The position numbers and the translations under genes were made by a program. The notes beneath the pieces were generated by a model. It was given only the letters and a program-made list of their open reading frames with translations, made no database searches and was not told the origin of the DNA. From Toxoplasma gondii ME49 (Eukaryota > Apicomplexa > Conoidasida > Eucoccidiorida > Sarcocystidae): a stretch of DNA of 64,000 nt. The stretch lies in NCBI RefSeq assembly GCF_000006565.2, contig NC_031476.1, positions 4,897,900 through 4,961,899 on the forward strand. The letters are read 5' to 3'. Shown one piece after another: positions 13,041-23,619 of this stretch; the first letter of the stretch is position 1, and each line of letters starts with the position of its first letter.

Positions 13041-16000
13041 CTACACAGCTACCTCTCCTCTCATAAAGGCTCCCTGCGCCACACTTGTGAACCGAAATAT
13101 ACAAATGTATACAGACGAAAGAACAGACAGCTTCTCTGTAGCATCCAGCTTCACGCAGGTACAGGCATAGGAAACTGCAGCCACCGGTGAGGTGCAGACG
13201 AGAAGCACATTTCTCTCGCCCATGGCATAATAGTCTAGGACACACATGTTCACAGCAGGTACGCTGTCAGCGACGACATTCAGGCTTTCTTTCTGCAAAT
13301 CATGGAACGAGAGACACAACGTAAGAAGAAACCAACGCACCGAAGAACTCAGCATTATGTCCGTCCGCAGCAAAGGCCCGACGGCACTGAAAGCCTGATG
13401 AAGATCTGCAGCCGACAAGTCGACCGGAACCTGACACGAACAACACGCACACGAGAATGTGAAGTATATGCTTGACCGCTCCCACGCTTTGGAATGTAAT
13501 TGTGTACATAGACACGCGATTGCGGGGTCAGCTGCAGGAAACAACAGGTGTATCTAACTCTGTCCCTTAGCACAAGGCTCACGGGTTGCTTTCTCTGCCT
13601 CACGAGCGGGTCGTGACACGGCAAACGTCCATGTCTGAGCTGTCTCGGGCATCTCCGTAGAAATCTTCGAAAGGCCAGTTTCACTACTGCGTGACCCCGA
13701 TAACCAACATGCTGCAGCGAGGGTCTGGAGGCACATGCTGCTCAGCTGACTTCGCTGAACTCTCATTGAGCTGCCCCTCTCTCCACTTACATTCGTTACA
13801 ATGACCGTGAAGCCCTTCTGCTCAGCATTGGGTCCTGGAGTTGCGTGTGCCCGGAGTGAATTACCCGGAAGCCCAGAGTCGCCTCCATGACCTTCAGCTC
13901 CTCGGCCACCCGGGCGTCCATACTCCCCATCCCTCCCGTAATGCGGCGTCCCTCTGGTTGCTCCGTGTCCACCACCTCTCGTCGAATTCCCACCGTCCCC
14001 TCTCCTTCCACTCGAGTCTCGTGGATCCACGTAACTTGAGCCAGTTTGCCCCCACACTCCACCCTCCCGCTCGCTCCCCTTGGTGTTTTGCGGCTGCCTC
14101 AGGCTCTGCCTCTCTCCAGCCTCATAGTACCGGCCCGCCGAGTACCCTGGGCTCGACTGATCCCACCCTCGTTGACCCCTGTCCCCGTCTTTGTGCCGAC
14201 GGGAGTGAGGACCCGGCACCTCCTCCACCTCTCGGCCTCGCCCCAGGTGACCCCCAGAGGCCTTCTGAGCAGATGCAGGCTGTTCGACGTTCTCGTACCA
14301 CGCTTGGTCACCGCCTGGGGCTTCGGCGCCGCCTGCGCCCGCCTGGTGAGACGCTTGCCAAGGCTCCCACGATGACGGGAAGTCGGACGCCTCTTCTTTT
14401 CCTCCACTCCAGCCGGAACCCGCCTGTGGGAATCCTTGTCCCGCTTGCGGTCTCGACCTGCCGGTGTGGCGGAAGTGCGCCTCCTCCTCGCTCTGTGGAG
14501 GTCGCGACGCCTGTTGCTGCCAGGCCGACGAGCCTGCATGCGCATGCGGCGAGGCGCACGACACCCCGAACCCGGCCTGGGTTCCCTGTCCCCGACTGCT
14601 TTCGGGCGCGAGGCCTGGAAGGCCCCTCTCGCCCTGCGAACTAGGGTGCGCACCTGGGAGCTGCAGATGCCTCTGGGAGTGCGCGCCGCTGCCCCCGTCA
14701 GCATTGGGATGCTCCAAGAAATCACCACTCCCTTGGTGCCACGCGACTCCACTTCCTCCGCCTTGCTGATTCGAAGCCGCGCGAGCGGGTATCGCGTCCG
14801 AAGCCCGGCCCATCGCTGTGCGTCCAGCCGCGGCCTCGCTGCGCCAGTCGTCGCCCTGGAGCCCGCGCCAACCTCCGACCTGGAGTCCGCGCCCTCCTGA
14901 GCTTTCAGGACCGCAGAACGGCAGGCCGCCCCCACTCTGTTGGCCGCTGCTTGCGAGCTGGGACCTGCTCCAGAAACCTCCTCTTGAGTCTCCTGCCGCC
15001 ATGTCACTCGATCGCTCTGGCCCTCCGCCGGGGGCGCCTCCCCACGGCCCGACTCCCGTGCCGCTGCTCGGTGCCTTGCCTCCATACCCACTTCGGTCGT
15101 CAGATGGAGGGCCCCGTCGAAATCCCTGAGACCTGCCGTCCGGGGGACCCATGCCTGGGCCACTTCCACGTGGGCTCCCGCCGCCCCACGGGCCTCCGCC
15201 CCGCGGCGCGCCTCCGTGCACACCGCTACCGGACTCGCCTGCGAACGATGATCCTCCAGAAACTCCAGAGTGAAGCCCTAAAGCCCCACTGTGTACGGGA
15301 TGGTGCCCGGGCAGCGGTCCTCCCTCCGGGCGTCTTCGGATGTCTCTGATGTCCGCCGTCGGAGACGCAAAGTCCGGGCGAGGCCCCCGGCCCGTCGAGC
15401 GACCCATTCCCGGGCCGTAGCCTGTGTCGCTGCCATGTGTGCCTGCAGGCGACCCTCCAGCGTGGCCAGGCACTGCCCGGTGGAAAGCCGGAGGAGAACC
15501 CGAGTCCATCCCACCTTCCTCAGGAGGCCGGCCACCAGGGCCAGTCTCGAATCTGGGGGGAAGCGCGGGCACAGAGGACAGCTCGCGCTCTCTCTTGACG
15601 CGGTTTGGAAAGCCATAGGCTTGAGGAGACTCGTAGAAAGCACCTGAACCTGGTTCCTGAGGAACACTGCCTTGGCCCCCGCGATACCCTGGCGCCTGCT
15701 CCGGCGGCAGCGCCTGAGCCTCCCAGCCCTGGGGCCCGCCGGGTCCTCCAGCTCTGCCGCCTGCGCCTGCCGACAGAATGACAGGGCGCCGGCCTGGCCT
15801 CTGAGAGACGCTTGCGGGAGCACTCTGACCCGAGTCATCTAAATGTGCATGGCCGTAGCCGTAGGGCGGCAGCCGGTCCCCGCCATGAGCTTCCTCGCGA
15901 CGCCCCGACGGATACACGGAGGCTGGCGACGCGTGAAAGGGTCCCGACGGCTGGCCTTTGGGGCCCTCAAGCCCCCCCGGAGCCCCTTCCATCCCTGGAA

Positions 16001-18285
16001 CCACACCAGGCTCTTTTCCGGGCCAGCCTCCCATGCGAACGTCTCCGAACCGCCCTGGCAGAGGCTGCCCGGCCGGAGGCGCAGAGCCCGACCCTTTGTA
16101 CCCGGCCGCGACCGTCTCCTCGTTATGAGACCGGTGAAAGCCCGGTCGAGGTCCAGCTGCAACTCGGGGACCTCTCCCTCCGACTCCAACAGCTAGCGGG
16201 TTCGCGGCGTGGCCAGCAAGGTCTGGGGACACACTCGCGGCCGCGTGGGCCTCGCCCAAGTACGGCGGGAGCGTGGAGCCGTCTTGCGAAGAAACCGGCG
16301 GGTTCAGCACAATCGGACCGCCTGCACGACCCCCTCGCCCTTGCAGCGGACACACAGGGTGTGGTGGACTGATGATCGTAGGCACAGACGCGACTCCAGC
16401 CGAGCCCACTGCCCCGGAAGGCGGAGGCGGCGGAGTGCCTCCCGCGGACGCGGCACCATGCGCCCCCACACCTCGCATACCCGCAGGCCCAGCAGCGCGG
16501 ATGTCCAAACTAGAGGTCCCCGGGCGTCCCCCCGACGGCGGGCCCCGGGGAAACGGCGGGGGGTCCCGCATCGGCCCGTTCGATTGTTGCACATGCGAGG
16601 GCGATGGAGACGCTCCTAAGGTGGCAGGGGCGCTAGCAGATGCAGGAGGTGGAGGCGGCGGATGCTGAGTAAAGGGCGTCGGACTGCTGCGGGCCCCTGC
16701 ATGCGACGAGACGCAACTGGCAGGAGTCGACGCGTGCGTCAGCGAGGTACCCGTCGACCCGCTGAAGAAAGGTGCCCTCCCGGAGGGTGGTCTCGCCCCG
16801 CCCGGCGACGGGCGGGCGCTTGGAGCCGTCAAAATTTGCAGGCCTCCCGGAGGTGGTGGGCCGGACCGAGGTGACGGAGGCGGTGGCGGGTGGTGAGGCT
16901 GAAGAACCAGTACAACGAACACCCGGGAACATGAAACATCCGCCTCCATGGAACGCCTTCGGTACTCCAATGATCCCGGAAATCTCACGTGCTCCTGCCT
17001 ACGTATCATCAACGGCATCGGAACCAACAGGATTTGCCAGTATTTCCAGCGAGACGGAACGACTGCACAGACGGTCGATTGAGCACCCTTCATAATGTGT
17101 AAGTTCTGCGCATAATGCATTTGCACAGCCCGTCCAGTGGATTGCTCCACGCGGTACGGTACACCGGAGAAGACAGCTTCTTCTACGCTAGGAAACATAC
17201 TCGCGGATCTGAAGAGGCCAAAGCCGACAGCAGCGAAAAGACTTCTTACTCGCTTCGGATGAATCACTCGAGGCATCGGAGGCGGGGCAGGCGTCCCAGT
17301 GGTGCCCGGAGGCGGAGGGGGGGCTGCGAAACAGGCACACATCATATGGAAAAAGCATGTGCAAACTGACAAGCTAGGGGAACGAAGAAAATCCAGGAAT
17401 GCCATAGGCGACAAGAGGCCTTGTCAAAGCAAGCCTGCAGTTGTTAAAAGTGAACATTGTCTTGCGTTCACAACTAGCGAAAACACACACGTAGAAGAAA
17501 ACAAGTCGGATTTGCTTGAAGCATGGGCAAAGTTGTGTCGCGTCACGCCTACGTTTGATAACAACAGGTCCCCTGGACGGCCCGCCGCCTGCCGCCACTC
17601 CGGGAGGGAAACTGAACTTCTTTTTGCCGGACTTCTTGCGTTTCTTCCTTTTCCCTGCAGTTTCGTCGCCTCCGTCCCGATCCTCTTCCCGCTCGCCTTG
17701 TTCGTGTCCAGGCACTTCGCTTTGTTGCTCGTGCGCCTGCTCGCCTTTGCCAGCGGCACCGAGTCCGTCTCCGCCATTCTCTCGTCCATCTTCGTCTGTC
17801 CTTCCTTCTTCTGCTTGTTGGTAGTCTTCTTCTCCAGCGTCTGCACACTCTGCCGCGCCCGCATCGTCAGCGAAGTCTTCACGCCTCTCTTCTCCTCCTT
17901 CTACAGCGTCTCCTTCTTCTACGTCTTCTCCTCCTTCTACGACTTCTCTGCCTTCTTCTGCGCCATCATCTCGGCTTAGATCGTCCCAGGGTCCTTCTCC
18001 TTCTCCAGAGTATTCCGCTAGTTCGTCACCGCGTCGGTCTTCATCTCTGGCGAATTCGCCGCTGTCTAGGTCGTGTTCCAGAGGGAGGCCCGGCGGTAGC
18101 TCTTCTTCGTCGTAGGCGACATCATCGTCTTCCTTGAGGCCAGCGTCGAGATCGTCGCGCGCATTCAACTGTTCAGAGGTGCCGAAATGAGAGAAGCTTT
18201 CTTCATCACCTGCCACGTCTTCCACCTCTGCGGGGTCAGCGCCGTGCTCCGCACTCGTGACCCCCGCGACGGAGACGCCAATCAT
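13041..18285 (-). CDS. Acidic, Pro/Gly-rich nuclear protein with C-terminal RRM, about 1505 residues
   Basis: Exons on the - strand: 18285-17553, 17323-16989, 16898-13791, 13430-13341, 13292-13041; all junction phases agree. Probably an RNA-binding nuclear protein. Residues 1-210 are strongly acidic. Residues 212-223 are a lysine/arginine cluster (KRKKRKKSGKKK) typical of a nuclear localisation signal. Exon 2 gives a proline run, then an uncharacterised block (RVIHPKRVRSLFAAVGFGLF ... WKYWQILLVPMPLMIRR). Exon 3 is about 1036 residues of Pro/Gly/Arg/Ser low complexity with RGG- and GGxR-like motifs. The last three exons join FTVIVTN + VPVDLSAADLHQAF...VGPL + a C-terminal stretch ending VLLVCTSPVAAVSYACTCV, a degenerate RRM with a clear RNP2-like strand and helix 1. 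An in-frame stop lies upstream of the start ATG. The very C-terminus after about residue 1480 is uncertain, because other donors exist there. No specific orthologue is claimed. Confidence 0.72.
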
Positions 18286-21200
18286 TTCCTGAGGTCGCCG
18301 GTTTTTTTCACCCGGTCCACTGCCGCTGCCTCAGGGTATCACAGAACAGTCAGAAAGGCAACGATTTCCTTTGCCGTATGGTAAGTGCATGCATCACCAT
18401 CTGGCTTGGCGCTTTGAGACCCGTACTCCACCTAGTGCGGATTCATTTGCGAAATCCCATAGAAACGCGACGGAACGGTTGCCCAAAAAGACGACACAGA
18501 CACTTAACGGCAGAGTTTCGGTCGCCTGGAGCAGGAAAGACAGCGGCTTCTCTTGGGAGGTCACAACGAATCTCTTTCCTTCCCCTTGCTCGCGTAGACA
18601 CGACAGCAAACACACGGGGACAACGCAATGCCGTGATTCAGGAAGTATCGCAATCCACCGCAGCACGTGTCACAGGCGCGTCCCGTTCGGTGTATGCACT
18701 TACAGAGCAAGAAGGCAGAAACGAGAAGGATTTGGTTCGATTCACGCTTCACAAAAAAGCGGAAACTGCAAGTCAAGCGAACCTGCCGGAAAAGGATATC
18801 AGCCCAAACTGTCGGCCACAGATGGCTTCGACAGGCATCATGGAAAGAGCCACACCTTTCGTGAAGAGCAGACAAATTCAGACACCGCCACCATTCGTCC
18901 AAAGACGCCTCTACATTGAATTGCTTGAGTGCAGCAACCGATTTAGTGAAAGCGGAAAGAGAAGCTCGCGAAGCGAAGCGACGGGCACTAAGAGACGTGG
19001 AAGATAACCCGCACACGACATTGGGGCATGAACCCCCACACCACACGGACGGCGTAGACGGTTGTCCTGGCGTCGCTACATGCTCTAGGAAAAGATTATC
19101 TCTGTAGGTGACCGGAGAAAAAGAGATGTTTGCGCGAGAAAACAGAGATTACACCGAAGCTTCGCGCTCTCTTCGCGTGCCAGTTCTGTCTCTGTCGCCA
19201 GCACGCCGGTGGAGCTCAAAACCTTCTCCACAGAGGAGGTCCAAAAACCAGTCTTGCATGCGAGCGGTCTCAGCGCAAAACGCGGAGGGGACTGCCGTTT
19301 GCCATTTGGCTCGATTCTCACTAAAGCAAATCAGTTTGTGTCCAACCTACAACGCGTGTGCCTTGCCGAAGCTCTAACCCTCAGTAAGGAAGCGGGTGGC
19401 TATCGCGCTACTGACACCGCGACTCGTGAACCCACCTTGACCCCCGACACATAAACGTCACGTGTCGGTGGTGAAATCCTAAAATCAGCCAGGTGCCGCC
19501 AAGGCAAATTTAATATCCTCCATGGAAGTGCACGTGAGTAAGGAATGAACAGATAGCGGCTCTTCGTAGATCGTCCGATGCCTAGGTGACGCTGATCAGA
19601 ATCGATCGGTGCGTTCGAACCGGCTCGCATAAAAGCAAAAAGGACTTCGTAGGTGCACAACTTTGACCAAGGTTGCAGCTTTTGACGAACGGCGTTTCAG
19701 AAGCATGTATCAACGTATAAAACCGTCATAAGTTTTCCGCACATGCTACGGATTTGTATGTTGGGAAAGGCGACGCTGTTAGTACCCACCGATCTTGTCA
19801 CTGATCGACACTCGACGCTGGCGGGATAAGCCAACAAAACCACGAAGTTCTCCGCGATAGTAAACAGGTCGAACTCTGTCGTGTACACAGGACAGAATGT
19901 TAATCCTACTAGTCTCCATTTAAAAGGATTGCTAGGTTGTATTATACTAGTTTGACATTTTCTACTTACATTTACCGGGTTCTAGCACCCCCACCTACGG
20001 GTGTTTCTATGCAACTCAACCTACTAACGGTGTACGTTTGCGATTGCCTGTCCCGGAGATTTTTGGGTGCAACAAGCGTGCTACGCCAGCGTTCACCTAC
20101 AGCAGGTGCATGGATGAACCGGGGCACCATGGCCCCGTTACGGTCCCACATCACACGTCCCGAGTCATTTGGGTAAAAGAGAATTGACTAATGTTGCCGT
20201 AAAGGTCATTTCCACTACTGTTCGCATTTCTGCTGCTACTAGTCCACGTGAGGAAACACACAGACACTATGACTCGGCAATGGAAAGTAGTTGGCTCAGA
20301 ATGCAACCGTTTGCCTCAGTAAACGCTGACTGTTGCGCCCAGTTTTATGCTGTGTCTTTCTGCAGGGAATGCACGACTGTGCTCGTACAACATCAGAATC
20401 GTAAACGCGAATGTGGTCACTTTATGTTGCTAGAGTCTTACGACTTAAAGTAACATGCATGGGACACAGCTTCTTCCGCTCCACAAATATACACTGAGAT
20501 TTGCTGTGTGGTTGCTTCACCGGATGCTCGTCAAACAAACGGATCAGATGACTCCCATCATGCAACACTTGGGCATCACAATCAGAGCAGTTCAGTACTA
20601 GAGCTGGTAGCCGCCGCCATTGCTCAATTACCCAACCCCCCCCCCCATTCGGCCGCTAAGGAGCGTCGTGCTGACCGTATTTTCGTCGTGGACCGCGTGA
20701 GGGCGCATGCTACCGAAAAAACAATTTGTCGGCACACGCAGCTGCAGTGAACCCGGCGACAGAGGTGACAGAGTTGCACTGGCTACCAGCAGCATCACTG
20801 CAGCGGATTACCCGCCCGTATCATGTGCAGGCCAGCAGCCGTCAAAGCAAAACCGATATAAAAAACACAATGTTGTGTCGAAGGGCCTCGACCACGGCGG
20901 GCTGAGGCGAGTACCCTCGGGATTAGGGAAGTGTGATGCCCCCGAAGCTCTGTCAGAGCCACCAGGTGGTTTCGTAGCAAGGACGGCGAAGAATGCACGG
21001 CCGTGAGTACCTACGGTGACGGGTTGCTCCGACAGCGCCTCGTAGGTTCGACGTGGCACGTTAGCGAGACTTCTAAATGCCTCTACTGCTGATCGTACTA
21101 CAACATCATTCGTGAGGTCATACAGCTCGAAGCAGGATACTAGTTTGGATTCATAGCCTGCATCAACTGGCCCGTCCTTTTCGCATGCGGCCGAAGTCGC

Positions 21201-21336
21201 TAGGGTCCAGGTCGCGAGTGATGTCCAGAATGACTGCGGCTGTAAGGTGAAGTCCACCCGATATTTTGTTCACTGAGCACCAGGCCCTGGCCACAGATGC
21301 AACTTGCAGGTGCAGCTCGAAGGTGACCCTGGCACT
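18286..21336. other. Spacer between two minus-strand genes
   Basis: Three kilobases holding the upstream region of the RRM gene and the 3' flank of the tyrosine-motif protein. There are two coding-like stretches on the - strand: about 18860-18990 (it includes SLDEWWRCLNLSALHER) and 20808-21257 (149 codons). Neither can be joined in phase to a neighbour with the sites I can see, and neither matches a known family. There is an 11-C run near 20640. No RNA gene was recognised. Confidence 0.5.
18386..18393. promoter_or_regulatory. TGCATGCA palindrome upstream of the RRM-protein gene
   Basis: A full 8-bp palindrome about 100 bp upstream of the start codon at 18285. TGCATGC is a motif known to be over-represented in Toxoplasma promoters and is bound by apicomplexan AP2-type factors. 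Function at this site is inferred from position only; the motif also occurs in introns of this window. Confidence 0.35.
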
Positions 21337-23619
21337 TTACGGCGCCTCAGAGCCTTTGCCACTGCTACCGGTGGACGTTCGAGGAGTCTTGACCGTGAGT
21401 GGACGTGGCTCTGACGAGGAAGAAGATCCTGAATGTGGACGGGATACAGCTTCAGATGCCAATGATGACCGTGGCCTTTGAGGGCTGTGACTGTGCCCTG
21501 GCCTCACTGAAGCTTCTAGTGATAAGCGAGGCGCCGATACGAGTATTTGTGGAATAGGGATATGTCCTGGATGTGGAGGGGAAGCAAGGTTTCGGGGACT
21601 GGGTGGTAGTGGCACGGGACGGCGCGGCCGGTGTCCCTTCACAACGGGTATTGCCGGCGTAGAGCGGGGCGTCATGTATACTGGCTCTGCACTGTAGTCA
21701 CGTCCTGGAGAAGTAAACACATCATCTGATTCGCTCAAGAGTGGTCGTGGCAACGGTTGGGTCGGGTAGTGTCCCGGTACTCGCGATGTTGCCGGTGTAG
21801 AGCGGGGCGACAAATAAGGGTTCTCTGGGTCGGTGTTCTTCCGCGAATGTCGTGCTGAGGTTGAATAAACGGAACTGGCCGACGATAAGCCTCCCGGTAC
21901 ATACGGCATATAATCAGACTCATCAAGAGGCGGGCTCCACTGACCAATTTGTTCCATTAGCATATACGTGGGCTCTTCCTCCACTTCTTCCTCTGAATCC
22001 TGCCGTGTACCAGAAGCGGACACTATCTGTGGGTCCAGCGGAATCTCTGGAAGAGGTCTCGATGATGGAGATGGAACAGGACATGGAGAGCTCGGCGAGC
22101 AAGGTGAGCTTCCTTTTCGGGGCCGCTGCGAGGACCAGAATACTCCTGCGCTCCTGAATGATGTAATTAGAGCTGCGCGAAGCCGTCTAAACAGCGACGA
22201 TCTATCGCAGGGAGACGGGCTCTCGCCACCTTGTTTGTCATCCCCTTCAGCGAAATCCAGCCGCGGCCCGAGTCCACTGTCCACCGCTCCTTCGTCGTTC
22301 CCACCGCCTTCACCTACTTCGGACGAGATGGGACCTCTCTGTCCGTCCCCCTGCGATCCAGCCGGCGTGTTCAGAAAAACTGCAGCAGAACCGCCGACTC
22401 CGGGTTCGTCGGTCGGACTCCCGCCTTTGTATGGGAAGCCGTCCTTCCTCCGCTGCTGCGTTGGTGTCGGCGGGACTGATGGATAAAGTGTCAATGCTCC
22501 ACCTGCCGAGGAAGGAGCCCCTGATTTTTTTTCACTTTTTATCGTGCTACCCAACATCCTCCGGAGAAGCCTTGGCGTTGACGTCACTGAGGCAGGAGGA
22601 TCCGGTGTTTCCGCCCCCACCCCAGTCGCCAATGAGGGACGTTTGCTGCCTTTGCGGCTTAGGCGTAAGGTGCCCCACCTTCTGGGTGGCGGCAACGTCG
22701 GCGGGAGTAGCTGATGCGGCACTGCGCCACTAGGCTCCGCAAAATCCCCTGCTGGACGTTCACCTCTTCCTGAGCCACCAATCTTCCTGCGCAATCTTGG
22801 TGTTGTGGGGGCTGAAACCGTACGCCGCTGCAACCTGGTCGAAAAAACAGCAGCATGCATGCTGTCTCCGGAGCTTGAAGAGCCAAATGGATCGCGTGCT
22901 CGAGGTGTCGCTGCCGCGACTCGGGGAGGCGATGACTCTTCACCAACACCCGAACCTGGAACCGCAACAACGCTGTCGCTCCCTGCGGAGGCGCGCGATC
23001 CGACGGATTCCGTTCTCGGCGGTGAGGGAGGCGGAGGTTCTCCTTGGTCCGACGGATCTGCACGGGGTGGCTGCCTTGCGGCGAGCTGCCTAAGAACTAC
23101 GCCTGGAACTGTGTGAGATATGGCTCCTGGTGACGGGTGTGGCAGTGATCCACTGCCATCACTCCCGGTCATGGACGTTTCTCCAAGAACTTTCGTATGG
23201 TTATCAGATATCACTGCAGAACCCTGAAGAAGTCGACGGCAGCCGCACCCTCGACGTAGCCTCCCCATTCGAAAAACACATACACTAGGACAAACATGTG
23301 TAAATAACGCATCCAGCGCAGCCTCAATTTCGGCATGCTCATTGGCTATCAGCGGATACTCGCGTTCGTCTTCATCGACCTGAGGAATGTTGTAGTTGTC
23401 TTCGTTAAGATTACCCGCCGAGGGGGGCTGGGAGACAAAACGATGAAATGTCTCTCTTATAACACCAGGGGACACTAGCAAGTTGTTGAAATGAACCAAC
23501 GCCACCAGAGACGAATAGAGAAGCACATCGTTGAACAGGGCACTCAAAAAACGCAGCTGGTATCGCAGTTGATCTGGCGGGCCCCCCACCCGTGGGACAC
23601 GCCTCTTTTCGTCCGCCAT
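21337..23619 (-). CDS. Disordered scaffold with SH2/SH3-docking and export-type motifs; candidate host-directed effector
   Basis: Single open frame of 760 residues. The ATG has a good context (AAGATGGC). Seen directly: a basic N-terminus followed by one hydrophobic segment (about 24-42), a possible signal anchor; RRLLQ at 128-132, matching the RRL core of the Toxoplasma export element (TEXEL) cut by ASP5; a long Pro/Ser/Gly disordered middle; ITSFRS at 485-490, matching the WAVE-complex-binding WIRS pattern; RPLPEIP at 521-527, a class I SH3 ligand; then tyrosines in docking contexts: Y552 (YMLM, YxxM), Y570/Y573 (YMPYVP), Y602 (YLSP, YxxP) and Y648 (YMTP, YxxP). The frame around Y602 is duplicated around Y648. 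The parasite has few conventional tyrosine kinases, so such motifs suggest phosphorylation inside the host. This fits the type of effector described for TgWIP, but identity with it is not established. A 60-nt phase-0 intron at 23224-23283 cannot be excluded; it would remove RRLLQ. Confidence 0.68.
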   Translation of the reverse strand: MADEKRRVPRVGGPPDQLRYQLRFLSALFNDVLLYSSLVALVHFNNLLVSPGVIRETFHRFVSQPPSAGNLNEDNYNIPQVDEDEREYPLIANEHAEIEAALDALFTHVCPSVCVFRMGRLRRGCGCRRLLQGSAVISDNHTKVLGETSMTGSDGSGSLPHPSPGAISHTVPGVVLRQLAARQPPRADPSDQGEPPPPSPPRTESVGSRASAGSDSVVAVPGSGVGEESSPPRVAAATPRARDPFGSSSSGDSMHAAVFSTRLQRRTVSAPTTPRLRRKIGGSGRGERPAGDFAEPSGAVPHQLLPPTLPPPRRWGTLRLSRKGSKRPSLATGVGAETPDPPASVTSTPRLLRRMLGSTIKSEKKSGAPSSAGGALTLYPSVPPTPTQQRRKDGFPYKGGSPTDEPGVGGSAAVFLNTPAGSQGDGQRGPISSEVGEGGGNDEGAVDSGLGPRLDFAEGDDKQGGESPSPCDRSSLFRRLRAALITSFRSAGVFWSSQRPRKGSSPCSPSSPCPVPSPSSRPLPEIPLDPQIVSASGTRQDSEEEVEEEPTYMLMEQIGQWSPPLDESDYMPYVPGGLSSASSVYSTSARHSRKNTDPENPYLSPRSTPATSRVPGHYPTQPLPRPLLSESDDVFTSPGRDYSAEPVYMTPRSTPAIPVVKGHRPRRPVPLPPSPRNLASPPHPGHIPIPQILVSAPRLSLEASVRPGHSHSPQRPRSSLASEAVSRPHSGSSSSSEPRPLTVKTPRTSTGSSGKGSEAP
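22150..22167 (-). other. WIRS-like WAVE-complex-binding motif in the scaffold protein
   Basis: These codons read ITSFRS (residues 485-490), fitting hydrophobic-x-[ST]-F-x-x. The motif is short and can occur by chance. It gains weight only because it sits in a disordered region next to SH3 and phosphotyrosine-type motifs. Confidence 0.4.
23224..23238 (-). other. TEXEL-like RRLLQ site
   Basis: Codons for RRLLQ at residues 128-132, about 85 residues after the hydrophobic segment. Exported dense-granule proteins of Toxoplasma carry an RRL-type site cleaved in the Golgi by ASP5. A second RRL (RRLRA, residues 478-482) lies deep in the protein and is less likely to be used. Confidence 0.4.

Noticed and set aside
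13796..16668. Many long frames on both strands opposite the RRM gene (for example 13841-14644 +, 14099-15223 -)
   Set aside because: They are antisense or frame-shifted shadows of a GC-rich, Gly/Pro-coding exon, which rarely produces stop codons in any frame. Their Arg/Pro/Ala composition follows from that.
17299..17979. 226-codon plus-strand frame with many hydrophobic residues
   Set aside because: It is the antisense of the acidic exon (GAN/GNN codons read as Ser/Phe/Leu) and is not a membrane protein gene.
18860..18990. Possible extra 5' coding exon of the RRM gene (SLDEWWRCLNLSALHER)
   Set aside because: Its donor phase gives a stop when joined to the acceptor in front of the ATG at 18285, and that acceptor has no pyrimidine tract. 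It is left unassigned.
18378..19007. 209-codon plus-strand frame
   Set aside because: It lies in the upstream region of the minus-strand RRM gene, has basic low-complexity composition, no domain and no neighbouring exon.
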